Source of the DNA: Mesorhizobium neociceri
Lineage (GTDB): Bacteria; Pseudomonadota; Alphaproteobacteria; Rhizobiales; Rhizobiaceae
NCBI RefSeq assembly: GCF_013520985.1
Contig: NZ_JACDTY010000006.1
Location: 248,001-312,000 of the forward strand
Reading direction: 5' to 3'
DNA: 64,000 nucleotides
Shown piece after piece: positions 1 to 9,173 of this stretch (positions within the stretch are counted from its first letter, which is position 1; each line of letters starts with the position of its first letter). The notes beneath the pieces are model-generated. The model ran no database searches. It was not told the DNA's origin and was given only the letters and a program-made list of their open reading frames with translations. The position numbers and the translations under genes are program-made.

Positions 1-1
1 C

Positions 2-343
2 ATCGACAACGGCCACATCAATCGGCCGTGGAAGGCGCCGAGCTGGCTGCTCGGCCTCGGCGCCATCTTCGCCTATGTCAATGCCATCTTCATGGGCGCC
101 GGCGCCAAGGTGTGGAACCCGATGGCGCTGTGGGCCGGCCTGATCACCGCGGCCCTGATCATCCCGGTGTTCTGCTACCGGCATTACGTCCAGGACAAGG
201 GCAAGTTCCCCGACCACATGCTGGCCGATCTCGGCATGGCGGGCGCCGACCTTTCGGTCAAGAAAGCTGGCATGCTGCCCTATTTGACGCTGGTCGCCGG
301 CGTGGTGGTGATGCTGCTCGCCAACTGGTACTTCGTCATCTGA
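2..343 (+). CDS. APC-type amino acid permease, C-terminal fragment
   Basis: The reading frame is open from the window edge to a TGA at 341-343 and encodes the last 113 residues of a membrane protein. Hydrophobic helices are visible around SWLLGLGAIFAYVNAIF, MALWAGLITAALIIPVF and YLTLVAGVVVMLLANWY, joined by a charged loop with HYVQDKGKFPDHM. This pattern fits the C-terminal end of an APC-superfamily amino acid permease of the inner membrane. The start and the substrate-binding helices lie outside the window, so the substrate cannot be stated and the family call is moderate. A strong hairpin terminator follows. Confidence 0.55.
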   Translation: MDNGHINRPWKAPSWLLGLGAIFAYVNAIFMGAGAKVWNPMALWAGLITAALIIPVFCYRHYVQDKGKFPDHMLADLGMAGADLSVKKAGMLPYLTLVAGVVVMLLANWYFVI

Positions 344-364
344 AAATGACGGCTTGAAATGAAT

Positions 365-394
365 GGGCGCGCTTCGGCGTGCCCGTTTCCTTTT
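365..394 (+). terminator. Rho-independent terminator of the permease gene
   Basis: An 8-bp stem (GGGCGCGC with GCGTGCCC, one G-T pair) closed by a TTCG tetraloop is followed by GTTTCCTTTT. It begins 22 nt after the permease stop codon. It also overlaps the region just past the convergent monooxygenase stop at 406, so it may serve both transcripts. Confidence 0.8.
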
Positions 395-405
395 GCGCTG
401 AAGCG

Positions 406-1761
406 TCAGCCGGCCTTACGAACCGCCGCTTCCTCGCCTTCGAAGAACCGGTTCGGCGGCCGCTTCAGGCCGAGATTCTCACGCAAGGTCGTGCCCTCAT
501 ACTCGCGCCGGAAGAGCCGACGCCGCTGCAGCTCGGGCACCACCTTCTCGGCGAAGTCGTCCAACCCGGCGGGCAGATAGGGGAACATGACGTTGAAGCC
601 GTCGGATCCCTCGGCAACCAACCATTCCTCCATCGCGTCGGCGATGGTTTTGGGTGTGCCGACGAACGCAAGGCCGGAATAGCCGCCGAGCCGCTGCGCC
701 AGCTGGCGGACGGTCAAATTCTCCCGGCGCGCCAGTTCGATGACGCGCTCGCGGCCGCTCTTCGAGGCATTGGTCTCGGGGATTTCGGGCAGAGGCGCGT
801 CGGGATCGAAGCCGGACGCGTCATGGCCGAGCGCGATCGACAGCGAGGCAATGCCGCTCTCGTAGTAGACCAGGCTGTCGAGCTTCGCCCGCTTGGCCTG
901 CGCTTCTTCGACACTGTCGCCGACGATGACGAAAGCGCCGGGCAGGATCTTGATGTCGTCGCGCGAGCGGCCGAGCTTTTGCGCACGCCCTTTCACGTCG
1001 GCAAAGAAGCGCTGTCCGGCCGCGAGATCGCTGTGGGCGGCGAAAATCACCTCCGCCGTTTCGGCCGCCAGTTGCCGCCCCGCCTCCGAGGCGCCGGCCT
1101 GAACGATGACCGGCCAGCCTTGCACCGGACGCGCAATGTTGAGCGGGCCACGCACCGACAGATGCTCGCCCTTGTGGTCGAGCACATGTAGTTTGGCGGG
1201 ATCGAAATAGAGCCCGCTTTCGGCGTCGCGGATGAAGGCGTCGTCGGCAAAGCTGTCCCACAGCCCGGTGACCACATCGTAGAATTCCCGCGCATTGTGA
1301 TAGCGCTCGTCGTGCTCGACATGTTCGTCGAGGCCGAAATTCAGCGCGGCATCGGGGTTGGATGTGGTGACGATGTTCCAGCCGGCGCGGCCGCCGCTGA
1401 TATGGTCGAGCGAGGCGAAGCGGCGAGCGATGTGATAGGGCGCGTCGAAGGTCGTCGATGCGGTGGCGACCAGGCCTATATGGTCGGTGACGGCGGCGAG
1501 CGCCGACAGCAGCGTGAACGGCTCGAACGAGGTCACCGTATGGCTGCGCCGCAGTGCCTCGATCGGCATGTTGAGCACGGCCAGGTGGTCGGCCATGAAG
1601 AAGGCATCGAACTTGGCCGCTTCCAGCGTCTGCGCGAAGCGCTTCAGATGGGCGAAGTTGAAGTTGGCGTCGGGATATGAGCCGGGGTAGCGCCAGGCGC
1701 CGGTGTGAAGACTGACCGGGCGCATGAAGGCGCCGAGCCGCAATTGCTTGTTGTCTGCCAT
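406..1761 (-). CDS. LLM-class FMN-dependent monooxygenase (NtaA/SnaA/DszA family)
   Basis: This 451-residue protein is a flavin-dependent monooxygenase of the bacterial luciferase-like TIM-barrel class. The opening HTGAWRYPGSYPDANFNFAH, AKFDAFFMADHLAVL near residue 55 and GGRAGWNIVTTSNP near 130 are typical of the subfamily holding nitrilotriacetate monooxygenase component A, DszA and SnaA. Members use reduced FMN from a separate reductase to oxygenate small organic substrates. No reductase gene is adjacent, so the reductant and the substrate are unknown. The ATG at 1761 has an AGGTGA-type ribosome site. The aldehyde dehydrogenase upstream on the same strand could act on a product, but a repeat element separates the two genes. 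Family call firm, substrate open. Confidence 0.85.
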   Translation of the reverse strand: MADNKQLRLGAFMRPVSLHTGAWRYPGSYPDANFNFAHLKRFAQTLEAAKFDAFFMADHLAVLNMPIEALRRSHTVTSFEPFTLLSALAAVTDHIGLVATASTTFDAPYHIARRFASLDHISGGRAGWNIVTTSNPDAALNFGLDEHVEHDERYHNAREFYDVVTGLWDSFADDAFIRDAESGLYFDPAKLHVLDHKGEHLSVRGPLNIARPVQGWPVIVQAGASEAGRQLAAETAEVIFAAHSDLAAGQRFFADVKGRAQKLGRSRDDIKILPGAFVIVGDSVEEAQAKRAKLDSLVYYESGIASLSIALGHDASGFDPDAPLPEIPETNASKSGRERVIELARRENLTVRQLAQRLGGYSGLAFVGTPKTIADAMEEWLVAEGSDGFNVMFPYLPAGLDDFAEKVVPELQRRRLFRREYEGTTLRENLGLKRPPNRFFEGEEAAVRKAG

Positions 1762-1799
1762 GGGATGATCACCTGAGGTGGACGAGCTCTACCTTTATT

Positions 1800-1848
1800 G
1801 GAGCATGATCTTTTCCAAAAACCGGTACCCACTTTTTGGGATCATGCT
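1800..1848. repeat. Short palindromic intergenic repeat, copy 1
   Basis: AGCATGATC at 1802-1810 is the reverse complement of GATCATGCT at 1840-1848, with a spacer containing TTTTCC, an ACCGGT-like core and CCCACTTTTTGGG. A related but diverged copy lies at 28365-28435. Palindromes of this layout are, to my knowledge, abundant between genes in Mesorhizobium and relatives. It sits between the aldehyde dehydrogenase and the monooxygenase. Confidence 0.7.
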
Positions 1849-1949
1849 ACCGCTCCGATATATCGCCAAGATCGGACGGCTTTGCCGTGCTGGAAAGGAA
1901 TTCTGTTTTGCAAAACCCTTGTTGCGGAGCATTTTCCTACGGGTGCCGT

Positions 1950-3443
1950 TCAATCTATTTTGATGAACACGCCCTTGGTGTTGAGATATTCGCCGAGATG
2001 CTCGGCGCCGCCCTCACGGCCATAGCCGCTCATCTTGTAGCCGCCGAAGGGCACCGCCGGATCGATGGCGTGGTAGGTATTGACCCACACGGAGCCGGCG
2101 CGGATTTTTCGCGACAGCTGGTGCGCCGTGGCGACGTTCTGTGTGAAGACCCCGGCGGCAAGGCCGTAGGGTGTGCTGTTGGCGCGCTCGACCGCTTCGT
2201 CCAGCGTGTCGAAGGGCAGCGCCGAAATCACCGGCCCAAAGATTTCCTCGCGGGCGATCTTCATGTCGTCGGAGACGCCGGCAAAGACGGTCGGCGCGAC
2301 GAAATTGCCGGCCGCCAGCGCGCCCTCCGTCAGGCGGGTACCGCCGGTGACTAGCTTGGCACCCTCGGCAGCGCCGGCTTCGAGATAGCCCGTGACACGT
2401 TCGAGCTGCCGCAGCGAAACCAGCGGGCCGATCTCGGTTGCCGGGTCGATGCCGTCACCGATCCTGAGGCCCTCGGCATAGGCAGCGAGCCGCGCGACGA
2501 ACTCGTCATGGATGGAGCGCTCTACGAACAGGCGCGAGCCGGCAATGCAGATCTGGCCGGAATTGGCGAACACCGACATCGCTGCCACCGGCACCGCTTT
2601 GTCGAGATCGGCATCGGCACAGACGATGACCGGCGACTTGCCGCCGAGCTCGAGCGAGACGCGCTTCAGATTACCGGCTGAGGCGCGTACGATCGACTGG
2701 CCGGTCGCGGTCGAACCGGTGAAGACGATCTTGTCGACGCCCATATGCTCGGCAAGTGGGGCACCCGCCTCGGCGCCGGTGCCGGTGACGATGTTGACGA
2801 CCCCTGCGGGAACGCCGGCCTCGTTCATGATGTCGGCGATCAGCAGCGGCGTCAGCGGCGCCTCTTCCGACGGTTTCAGCACGATGGTGCAGCCGGTGGC
2901 GAGCGCCGGGCCGATCTTCCAGACCGACGCCGCGGTCGGCGCGTTCCATGGAATGATGGCGCCGACGACGCCGACCGGCTCCTTGCGGGTGAAGGAGACG
3001 ATTTCGCCGGCCAGCGAATTGTCGATGGTCTCGCCATGCAGCGCCGTCGCCATGCCGGCGTAATAGCGCAACATGCCGATGACGCGGTTGCGGTTGGCGC
3101 GCGTGCGCACGATCGGCATGCCCATGTCCGTGGTGTCGGAGCGGCTGATCTCTTCCCAATGCTTTTCGAAGAGGTCGGCGATCTTGAGGAGCAGCACCTG
3201 CCGCTCATAGGGCTTGAACCGGCTCCACGGTCCTTCGAAGGCTTTTCGCGCCGCGGCCACTGCCAATTCTATGTCCTGACGGTCGCCGCGCGGCACCGTG
3301 GCGATCACCGCGCCGGTCGCCGGATTGCGGGTTTCCATGGTCTGGCCCGAGCGGGCATCAACCCAGGCACCGTCGATGAACATCTGCCGATGGCGTCCGT
3401 CGATCGGCAGGCGCAGGGCGATCGAGGTCTGGGCCAGGGTCAT
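1950..3443 (-). CDS. NAD(P)-dependent aldehyde dehydrogenase
   Basis: This 497-residue protein has the full aldehyde dehydrogenase fold and should oxidise an aldehyde to the carboxylic acid in the cytosol. The Rossmann region holds PWNAPTAASVWKIGPALATG and FTGSTATGQ. The general-base glutamate lies in ELGGKSP (about residue 265) and the nucleophilic cysteine in GQICIAG (about residue 299). The second of two nearby ATGs, at 3443, was chosen because GGAGG lies 6 nt upstream; an in-frame start further upstream would add an implausible tail. It lies downstream of the RND pump gene on the same strand, separated by a hairpin. The substrate is unknown; betaine-aldehyde-like and generic aromatic or aliphatic aldehyde dehydrogenases look alike at this level. 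Confidence 0.9.
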   Translation of the reverse strand: MTLAQTSIALRLPIDGRHRQMFIDGAWVDARSGQTMETRNPATGAVIATVPRGDRQDIELAVAAARKAFEGPWSRFKPYERQVLLLKIADLFEKHWEEISRSDTTDMGMPIVRTRANRNRVIGMLRYYAGMATALHGETIDNSLAGEIVSFTRKEPVGVVGAIIPWNAPTAASVWKIGPALATGCTIVLKPSEEAPLTPLLIADIMNEAGVPAGVVNIVTGTGAEAGAPLAEHMGVDKIVFTGSTATGQSIVRASAGNLKRVSLELGGKSPVIVCADADLDKAVPVAAMSVFANSGQICIAGSRLFVERSIHDEFVARLAAYAEGLRIGDGIDPATEIGPLVSLRQLERVTGYLEAGAAEGAKLVTGGTRLTEGALAAGNFVAPTVFAGVSDDMKIAREEIFGPVISALPFDTLDEAVERANSTPYGLAAGVFTQNVATAHQLSRKIRAGSVWVNTYHAIDPAVPFGGYKMSGYGREGGAEHLGEYLNTKGVFIKID

Positions 3444-3490
3444 GATCATCCTCCACGCGAAAGGTGGGGCACCATGGCCGCCGGAACGCC

Positions 3491-3521
3491 ACAACGCCGC
3501 ACGTCAAACGTACGGCGTTGT
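3491..3521 (-). other. Intercistronic hairpin between pump and aldehyde dehydrogenase
   Basis: ACAACGCCG at 3491-3499 pairs perfectly with CGGCGTTGT at 3513-3521 around a 13-nt loop. It lies after the pump stop codon and about 50 nt before the dehydrogenase start. There is no T tract on the minus strand, so it may be a Rho-assisted end, an mRNA stabiliser or an operator rather than an intrinsic terminator. Confidence 0.4.
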
Positions 3522-3560
3522 AGCATCTTTCCAAGAGCGCATCCTATGCGCCAGCGGGGA

Positions 3561-6500
3561 TCACTCGGCTGCCAGGGCGAGTTGCGGCTGTTCATTGTCC
3601 TGCACAGCCTCGCCCGCCGGCTCCTTGGCCTTCTTCGGCTCGCGGCCGAAGAACAGCGCATAGCCTGCCGGCAGCACCAGGATGGTGAGCACGGTGGCAA
3701 CCAGGATGCCGCCCATCATGGCGTAGGCGAGCGGGCCCCAGAACACGGCGCGCGAGATCGGGATCAGCGCCAGCACCGCCGTCATCGCCGTCAGCACGAT
3801 CGGCCGGAAACGGCGCACAGCCGAGCCGATGATCGCCTCTGATCGTTCCATGCCTCGGGCTATGTCCTGGTCGATCTGGTCGACCAGGATGATCGAGTTG
3901 CGCATGATGATGCCGAGCAGCGCGATGACGCCGAGAATGGCGACAAAACCGAACGGCGCGCCGCTGATCAGCAATGCCGCCGCAGCACCGATGATGCCGA
4001 GCGGGCCGGTGGCCAGCACCAGCATCGCCTTGCCGAAATGCTGCAGCTGGATCATCAGAAGCACGACGATGATGGCCAGCATGACCGGCGCCTTGGCGGC
4101 AATCGAGGCCTGGCTTTCGGCAGAGTCCTCGGCACCGCCCTGGATCTCGATCTTGTAGCCGGGCGCGAGGCCGGCGCGCATGCCCTGCATATCGTTGTAG
4201 AGCTTGGTGACGACGTCGTTCGACTGCACGCCGTCCGGCAGCGTGGCGCGCACCGAGATGGTCGGCAGGCGGTCGCGGCGCCATTCGACACCCTGCTCGA
4301 GCACCGGCACCACCTTGGCCACCTGCGACAGCGGCACGAAGCCGCCGAAATCGGTCGGGATATAGACCGAGTCGACCGACGACAGCAGGTTGCGGCTGGC
4401 GTCCGGTTCGCGGGCGACGATGGACACCGTCTCCTCGCCGTCGCGGAAATCATCCAGCGGCGCACCTGACATCGATGCCTGCAGCATCTGGCGGATGCGC
4501 TGCGAGGTGACGCCGAGCGCCCGTGCCCGATCCTGGTCGATGACCAGCTTCATCGCCGGCACCGGCTCCAGCCAGTCGTCGTGGATGGCGCCAAGCAGCG
4601 GATTTTCGACGAACTTGGCCTTCACCCGATCGGCGAGGCGGCGCACCTCCTGGCGGTCCGGACCCATGACTCGCATCTGCACCGGCCACCCGGTCGGCGG
4701 TCCGAGGAACAGACGATCGACCTTGGAACGGATCGAGGGAAAGTCCTGCGCCAGGACGGAGCGCAGCTTGAGGATCAACCTCTCGCGTGCCGGCTCGTCA
4801 TTGGCCATCACCAGAAGCTGGGCAAAGTTCGGGTTGCGCAATTGCTGGTCGAGCGGCAGGAAGAAGCGCGGCGCGCCCTCGCCGATATAGGTGGCGATGA
4901 AGCGCTTGTCCTTGTCATCCATCATCCTCGCTTCCAGCGCCTTGGCCTGCGTCTCGACCTCCTTGATCGAGGTGCCTTCCGGCAGCCAGAGATCGACGAG
5001 GATTTCCGGACGCGAGGACTGCGGGAAGAAGTTCTGCGGGATAAACTGGAACGCCCACAGGCTGGTTGCGAAGGTGACCAGCGTCATCACCAGCACGATG
5101 ATGCGGTGGCGCACCGCCCAGCCGACCGTGGCGCGCAGCCGCCGGTAGAAGCGGGTGTCGAAGGCGTCGTGGTGATTGCCGGCATGTTTGCGCTGCTTGA
5201 GGATCATATAGCCGAGCCACGGCGTGAAATAGACCGCGACGAACCACGACACGACCAGCGCGATGCCGACGACATAGAACAGCGTGCGCACATATTCGCC
5301 GGCGGTCGAGGCGGCGAAGCCGACCGGGATGAAGCCGGCGGTGGTGATCAGCGTGCCGGTCAGCATCGGGAAGGCGGTCGAGGAGTAGGCGAAGCTCGCC
5401 GCCTCGATCTTGACCAGCCCCTCCTCCAGCTTGCGCTCCATCATCTCGACGACGATCATGGCGTCGTCGACCAGCAGGCCGAGCGCAATGATCAGCGCGC
5501 CGAGCGAAATGCGCTGCAGGTCGATGCCGAGCTCGTACATGATGGCGAAGGTCGCTGCCAGCACCAGCGGGATGGCGATGGCGATGACCAGGCCGGAGCG
5601 CCAGCCGATCGACAGCAGCGAGACGGCCAGCACGATCAGCAGCGCCTCGCCGAGCGCCTCCATGAACTCCTTCACCGCATCGCGCACGACTTCCGGCTGG
5701 TCGGAGATCTGGTCGACAGAAACGCCATAAGGCAGCGCCTCTTCGAAACGCTTGTAGGTCGCCTCGACATCCTTGCCGACATCGGTGACGTTGAAGCCCT
5801 TGGCCATGACGACGCCGACCTGGACACTTTCGTGGCCGTTGAAGCGGTACTTGCGCTGATAGGGATCCTCGAGGCCGGAGGACACGGTGGCGATGTCGCC
5901 GAGACGCGTCACCTGGCCGCCGGCGCGCAGCCGCAATTCCCTGATGTCCGCGGCCTTGGTGACATCGCCCTCAACCGAGATGCGCACCGAGCGCAGGCCG
6001 GTGTCGACCGAGCCTGCCGGGTCGACATTGTTCTGGCCCTTGATGGCGTTCTGCAGGTCGGTCAGCGTCAGCCCGCGTTCGGCCAGCGCCTTGGACGAGA
6101 TGTCGATATAGATCTTCTCGGGCTGGTCGCCGATGATGACGGCCTTCTCGACGCCTGGCGTCGTCAACAGCATGTCGCGCGCCTGGATGGCGAATTTCTT
6201 CAGCTCGGGATAGCTATAGCCGTCACCGCTGATCGAATGCAGCGTGATGAAAGTGTCGCCGAATTCGTCGTTGAAATAGGGGCCGAGCAGGCCCTGCGGC
6301 AGGTCGCCTGAGATGTCGCCGACCTTCTTGCGCACCTGGTAGAACGCGTCCTTCACCTCCGAGGCATTGGTGTCCCCCTTGATCTGAACGGTGATGATGG
6401 CGCTGCCGGCGCGGGTGTAGGAACGAACGAAATCGAGATGCGGCGTTTCCTGCAGCTTGCGCTCGATCTTGTTGACGACCTGGTCCTCCATCTCCTGGAT

Positions 6501-6698
6501 CGAGGACCCCGGCCAGATCGCCTGGACGACCATGACGCGGAAGGTGAAATCGGGATCTTCCTTCTGGCCCATGCGCATCAGGCCGAGCCCGCCGGCGATG
6601 ATGATCAGACCGAACAGGAAGCGCGCAATGGAGGGATGGCCGATGGCCCAGCGCGAAAGATTGAAAGGCCGCTTTTCACTGTCGTTGGTGGTGGTCAT
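3561..6698 (-). CDS. RND-type efflux transporter, inner-membrane pump
   Basis: This 1045-residue protein is a full-length resistance-nodulation-division pump that exchanges protons for drugs or other toxic compounds and works with a periplasmic adaptor and an outer-membrane channel. The first transmembrane helix follows RWAIGHPSIARFLFG. A large periplasmic loop follows, then helices with the proton-relay pair in GLLVDDAMIVVE (about residue 410). The second half repeats the arrangement. The ATG at 6698 was chosen because the N terminus then matches the family; a start 45 nt upstream would only add residues without homology. The ribosome site is weak. The adaptor gene lies upstream on the same strand. 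The outer-membrane partner is not encoded here. Sequence resembles the drug-exporting rather than the cation-exporting branch, but substrates cannot be read off. Confidence 0.9.
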   Translation of the reverse strand: MTTTNDSEKRPFNLSRWAIGHPSIARFLFGLIIIAGGLGLMRMGQKEDPDFTFRVMVVQAIWPGSSIQEMEDQVVNKIERKLQETPHLDFVRSYTRAGSAIITVQIKGDTNASEVKDAFYQVRKKVGDISGDLPQGLLGPYFNDEFGDTFITLHSISGDGYSYPELKKFAIQARDMLLTTPGVEKAVIIGDQPEKIYIDISSKALAERGLTLTDLQNAIKGQNNVDPAGSVDTGLRSVRISVEGDVTKAADIRELRLRAGGQVTRLGDIATVSSGLEDPYQRKYRFNGHESVQVGVVMAKGFNVTDVGKDVEATYKRFEEALPYGVSVDQISDQPEVVRDAVKEFMEALGEALLIVLAVSLLSIGWRSGLVIAIAIPLVLAATFAIMYELGIDLQRISLGALIIALGLLVDDAMIVVEMMERKLEEGLVKIEAASFAYSSTAFPMLTGTLITTAGFIPVGFAASTAGEYVRTLFYVVGIALVVSWFVAVYFTPWLGYMILKQRKHAGNHHDAFDTRFYRRLRATVGWAVRHRIIVLVMTLVTFATSLWAFQFIPQNFFPQSSRPEILVDLWLPEGTSIKEVETQAKALEARMMDDKDKRFIATYIGEGAPRFFLPLDQQLRNPNFAQLLVMANDEPARERLILKLRSVLAQDFPSIRSKVDRLFLGPPTGWPVQMRVMGPDRQEVRRLADRVKAKFVENPLLGAIHDDWLEPVPAMKLVIDQDRARALGVTSQRIRQMLQASMSGAPLDDFRDGEETVSIVAREPDASRNLLSSVDSVYIPTDFGGFVPLSQVAKVVPVLEQGVEWRRDRLPTISVRATLPDGVQSNDVVTKLYNDMQGMRAGLAPGYKIEIQGGAEDSAESQASIAAKAPVMLAIIVVLLMIQLQHFGKAMLVLATGPLGIIGAAAALLISGAPFGFVAILGVIALLGIIMRNSIILVDQIDQDIARGMERSEAIIGSAVRRFRPIVLTAMTAVLALIPISRAVFWGPLAYAMMGGILVATVLTILVLPAGYALFFGREPKKAKEPAGEAVQDNEQPQLALAAE

Positions 6699-6767
6699 CG
6701 GCGTCAGTCCAATTCGTTGATCGTACGGGCATGCGCTTGGCATGCCATGGGGATTTCCGATGCTGGC

Positions 6768-6881
6768 TTCCGGGCGGCGAGGCTTTCCGAGCGGGAGAGA
6801 CTCTCATCGCGGTGGGACGCGTGGATCGATGCGGGGGAACTCGACCTGGCGTCTCGACCATCGGGCGCTCGCCGCCCGGAA
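6768..6881. repeat. Inverted repeat with 14-bp perfect arms
   Basis: TTCCGGGCGGCGAG at 6768-6781 is the exact reverse complement of CTCGCCGCCCGGAA at 6868-6881, with 86 nt between. It fills much of the 248-nt gap between the adaptor and pump genes, which has no convincing coding sequence. It may be a mobile intergenic element or a large RNA stem-loop adjusting adaptor:pump ratio. Confidence 0.5.
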
Positions 6882-6946
6882 ACCCTGAATTGCTTGGCCT
6901 GCCCTTTCGCCGAAGCGATGATCAAGCCGGCTTCATGCGTCTGCCT

Positions 6947-8086
6947 TCAGCGCAGGGCCTTTGCGGCGTCGCCTTCCGCGGAGGCGGCCTGCACCGCGTC
7001 GCCGGTCAGCTTGACCTTGAGATTCTCGGTCATGAACTGCGTGCCGGCGGCAACGACGACATCACCAGGCTTCAGCCCGTCGGCGACACTGACGCCGTCG
7101 GCGGTAAATTCCGCTACCTTGACCGGGCGCTCGTGCACCGTCTCGCCGGCGCGGTCGACGGTCCAGACAATCTTGCGACCATCCTTCTCGGCCAGCGCGC
7201 TGAGCGGGATCGATACCATCTCCTGCTTCTTGGCCACCGAAGCCTCGATGTTGGCGGTCATGCCGAGCAGCACGCGCGGATCGTCGGGCAGCGAGACACG
7301 CACGGCAAATGTGCGCGACTGCTGGTCGGCGCTGCCGGCCACTTCACGCACCTTGCCCGAGAGCTTCAGCGCATCGTCGGACCAGAAGCTGGCCGTGACA
7401 TCCTTGCCCGGCTTGAAGGCGGCGATGTCCATTTCGGGAACCGCGATCAGCACTTCCTTTTCGCCGTCGACGGCAACCGTCATCACCGGGGTTCCGGCGC
7501 CGACCACCTGGCCGACATCGGCGGAGACGGCAGTCACGATGCCATTCTCGCTCGCCTTGAGATCGGTGTAGACGACCTGGTTCTGCGCCTGTGAAAGGGT
7601 TGAACGGGCGGCATCGCGCGTAGCCACCGCCTGATTGTAGCTCAGCGTCGCCTGCTCGAGCTGCGACTTGGACGTGAAGTTCTTGGCAAAAAGCTGCTCG
7701 GCGCGCTTTCTGGTCAGATCGACCGTCTCGACCTGCCGCTCGGCGGCATCGAGGCTGGCCTTGGCGCTCTTGACCGACAGCTCATAGTCCGTGGGATCGA
7801 TGCGGGCGAGCACGTCACCTGTGGTCACGTGCTGACCGATGTCGACCAGGCGCTCAGTGACCTTGCCCGAGATGCGAAAGCCGAGGTTCATTTCGGTGCG
7901 GGCGCGCACCGAACCGGAATAGGCGAGTTCGCGGCTGTTTTCGGCCTGGCCGATCTCGACCACCTTGACCGGGCGTATGATGTCCTGGACCTCGGTCTTT
8001 TCCTGGCTGCAGGCGGCGAGCCCGAGCGTGGCGACGATCAGGCCGGCAACCGGCAGCTTGCGGATGATGGAACTGGACAAAGACAC
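6947..8086 (-). CDS. RND efflux periplasmic adaptor lipoprotein (membrane fusion protein)
   Basis: This 379-residue protein bridges the RND pump and the outer-membrane channel. It begins with a lipoprotein signal ending in LAAC (Cys about residue 26), so it should be lipid-anchored in the inner membrane facing the periplasm. The lipoyl-like halves are split by a helical hairpin with KASLDAAERQVETVDLTRKRAEQ, and a beta-barrel region follows. The start is a GTG at 8086 with CGGGAG seven nt upstream. It is downstream of the tetR gene (55-nt gap) and upstream of the pump gene, giving the order regulator, adaptor, pump on one strand. Confidence 0.9.
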   Translation of the reverse strand: MSLSSSIIRKLPVAGLIVATLGLAACSQEKTEVQDIIRPVKVVEIGQAENSRELAYSGSVRARTEMNLGFRISGKVTERLVDIGQHVTTGDVLARIDPTDYELSVKSAKASLDAAERQVETVDLTRKRAEQLFAKNFTSKSQLEQATLSYNQAVATRDAARSTLSQAQNQVVYTDLKASENGIVTAVSADVGQVVGAGTPVMTVAVDGEKEVLIAVPEMDIAAFKPGKDVTASFWSDDALKLSGKVREVAGSADQQSRTFAVRVSLPDDPRVLLGMTANIEASVAKKQEMVSIPLSALAEKDGRKIVWTVDRAGETVHERPVKVAEFTADGVSVADGLKPGDVVVAAGTQFMTENLKVKLTGDAVQAASAEGDAAKALR

Positions 8087-8141
8087 TTTCGTACTCCCGA
8101 CTGGAGATGAACGGTCGACACCGGCGCCCGGCGGGCGGCGG

Positions 8142-8747
8142 CTATTTCAGGGCCTTGATTGCGTAATCGATGAGGTCGTCGGGCATCGCCCGATTGGTCT
8201 TGGCAAGGCATTGCGCCACCATTTGCGGGTGGCACAGAATGACGGTGGCGGCGCCGAAGCAGCGCGATGCGATGACCGGATCCTGGTCGGCAAACTCGCC
8301 GGCCTCGATGCCTTCGCGGATCACCTCGGCAAACAGGTCGTGGATGCTGTCGATATGCTTGTCGATGACACCCCAGTCGCGCTCGAGCGCGACGATGACC
8401 ATCTCGTGGACCTTCTGGTCGTCGAGCATGACTTCCAGCGTCATCTTGTACTGCGCATGCACGTAGCGGCGCAGCCGCTCCTCGGCACTGATCGGCAGGC
8501 GACAGATCTCGTAGGCCATATTGTAGCTGGCGAGCAGCATCCGGCCGCAGACGGCCTGGTGGATTTCGACCTTGGAGGCGAAGAAACGGTAGATGTTGGC
8601 CGGCGACATGCCGAGTTCGCGGGCGATATCGGCAACATTGGTCTTGCCGTAACCATAGTGGCGGAACAGGCGCTCGGCACAGTCGAGAATGCGCGTGACA
8701 TTCTCCTGGCGGGCGGCGTCGACTATGATGTTGGCGGCTTCGGACAT
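8142..8747 (-). CDS. TetR-family repressor of the adjacent RND pump
   Basis: This 201-residue protein has a TetR-type N-terminal DNA-binding domain (about residues 15-62) with TRILDCAERLFRHYGYGKT and ARELGMSPANIYRFFASK, followed by an all-helical ligand-binding domain. It is the first gene of the adaptor-pump unit and very likely represses it until an efflux substrate binds. A 22-bp dyad just upstream is its probable operator. The start ATG at 8747 has AGAGAG upstream. The inducer is unknown. Confidence 0.88.
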   Translation of the reverse strand: MSEAANIIVDAARQENVTRILDCAERLFRHYGYGKTNVADIARELGMSPANIYRFFASKVEIHQAVCGRMLLASYNMAYEICRLPISAEERLRRYVHAQYKMTLEVMLDDQKVHEMVIVALERDWGVIDKHIDSIHDLFAEVIREGIEAGEFADQDPVIASRCFGAATVILCHPQMVAQCLAKTNRAMPDDLIDYAIKALK

Positions 8748-8768
8748 AGCTCTCTGTCAATTAACGAG

Positions 8769-8790
8769 TGACGAATTTCAATTTTCGTCA
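8769..8790. promoter_or_regulatory. Probable TetR operator
   Basis: TGACGAA at 8769-8775 and TTCGTCA at 8784-8790 form a perfect 7-bp dyad with an 8-nt spacer, 22-43 nt upstream of the tetR start. Size and position suit an autoregulatory TetR-family site. Confidence 0.55.
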
Positions 8791-8917
8791 GTCGTAAATC
8801 CAAAAGAGCGGGATGTCAACGCGGAATCGACGTACGCGTATAATTGGTGACAGATGGTGACAGTTGCGAGTGGCGCAGTTCGTCACACCGAAGGTTGGCG
8901 AACGACCCCTGTCCCGT

Positions 8918-9130
8918 CGTCATCCTAGGGCGAAGCAAGGAGCGAAGCGACGCGGCGCAGACCCTAGGATCCATGCCGGGACGCCGATCAAAGAGTGAGG
9001 CAGATCAATGTGTTACGCTGATCAGCGAGCAGCAGCCATCCTCTGCCGTCGGAGTACGGCCGCAAGGTCACGGCATGGATCCCAGGGTTTCCGCGACGTC
9101 GCTGCGCGACTGCTCCACCCTAGGATGACG
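8918..9130. repeat. Long intergenic inverted-repeat element A
   Basis: CGTCATCCTAGGG at 8918-8930 is mirrored by CCCTAGGATGACG at 9118-9130, and nested arms (CTAGGATCCATGCCG near 8963, CGGCATGGATCCCAG near 9071) continue the symmetry. The 426-nt gap between tetR and the acyl-CoA synthetase holds this element and the TetR operator and no believable gene. It is one of at least five long foldback elements in the window. Confidence 0.65.
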
Positions 9131-9173
9131 AAGGCACGAAGGCCCGCGGCAAATTGTCAACGCGATGGGCGGC

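Noticed and set aside
6699..6946. Small gene between the adaptor and the pump
   Set aside because: Open frames here overlap the foldback arms, lack ribosome sites and show no recognisable protein.
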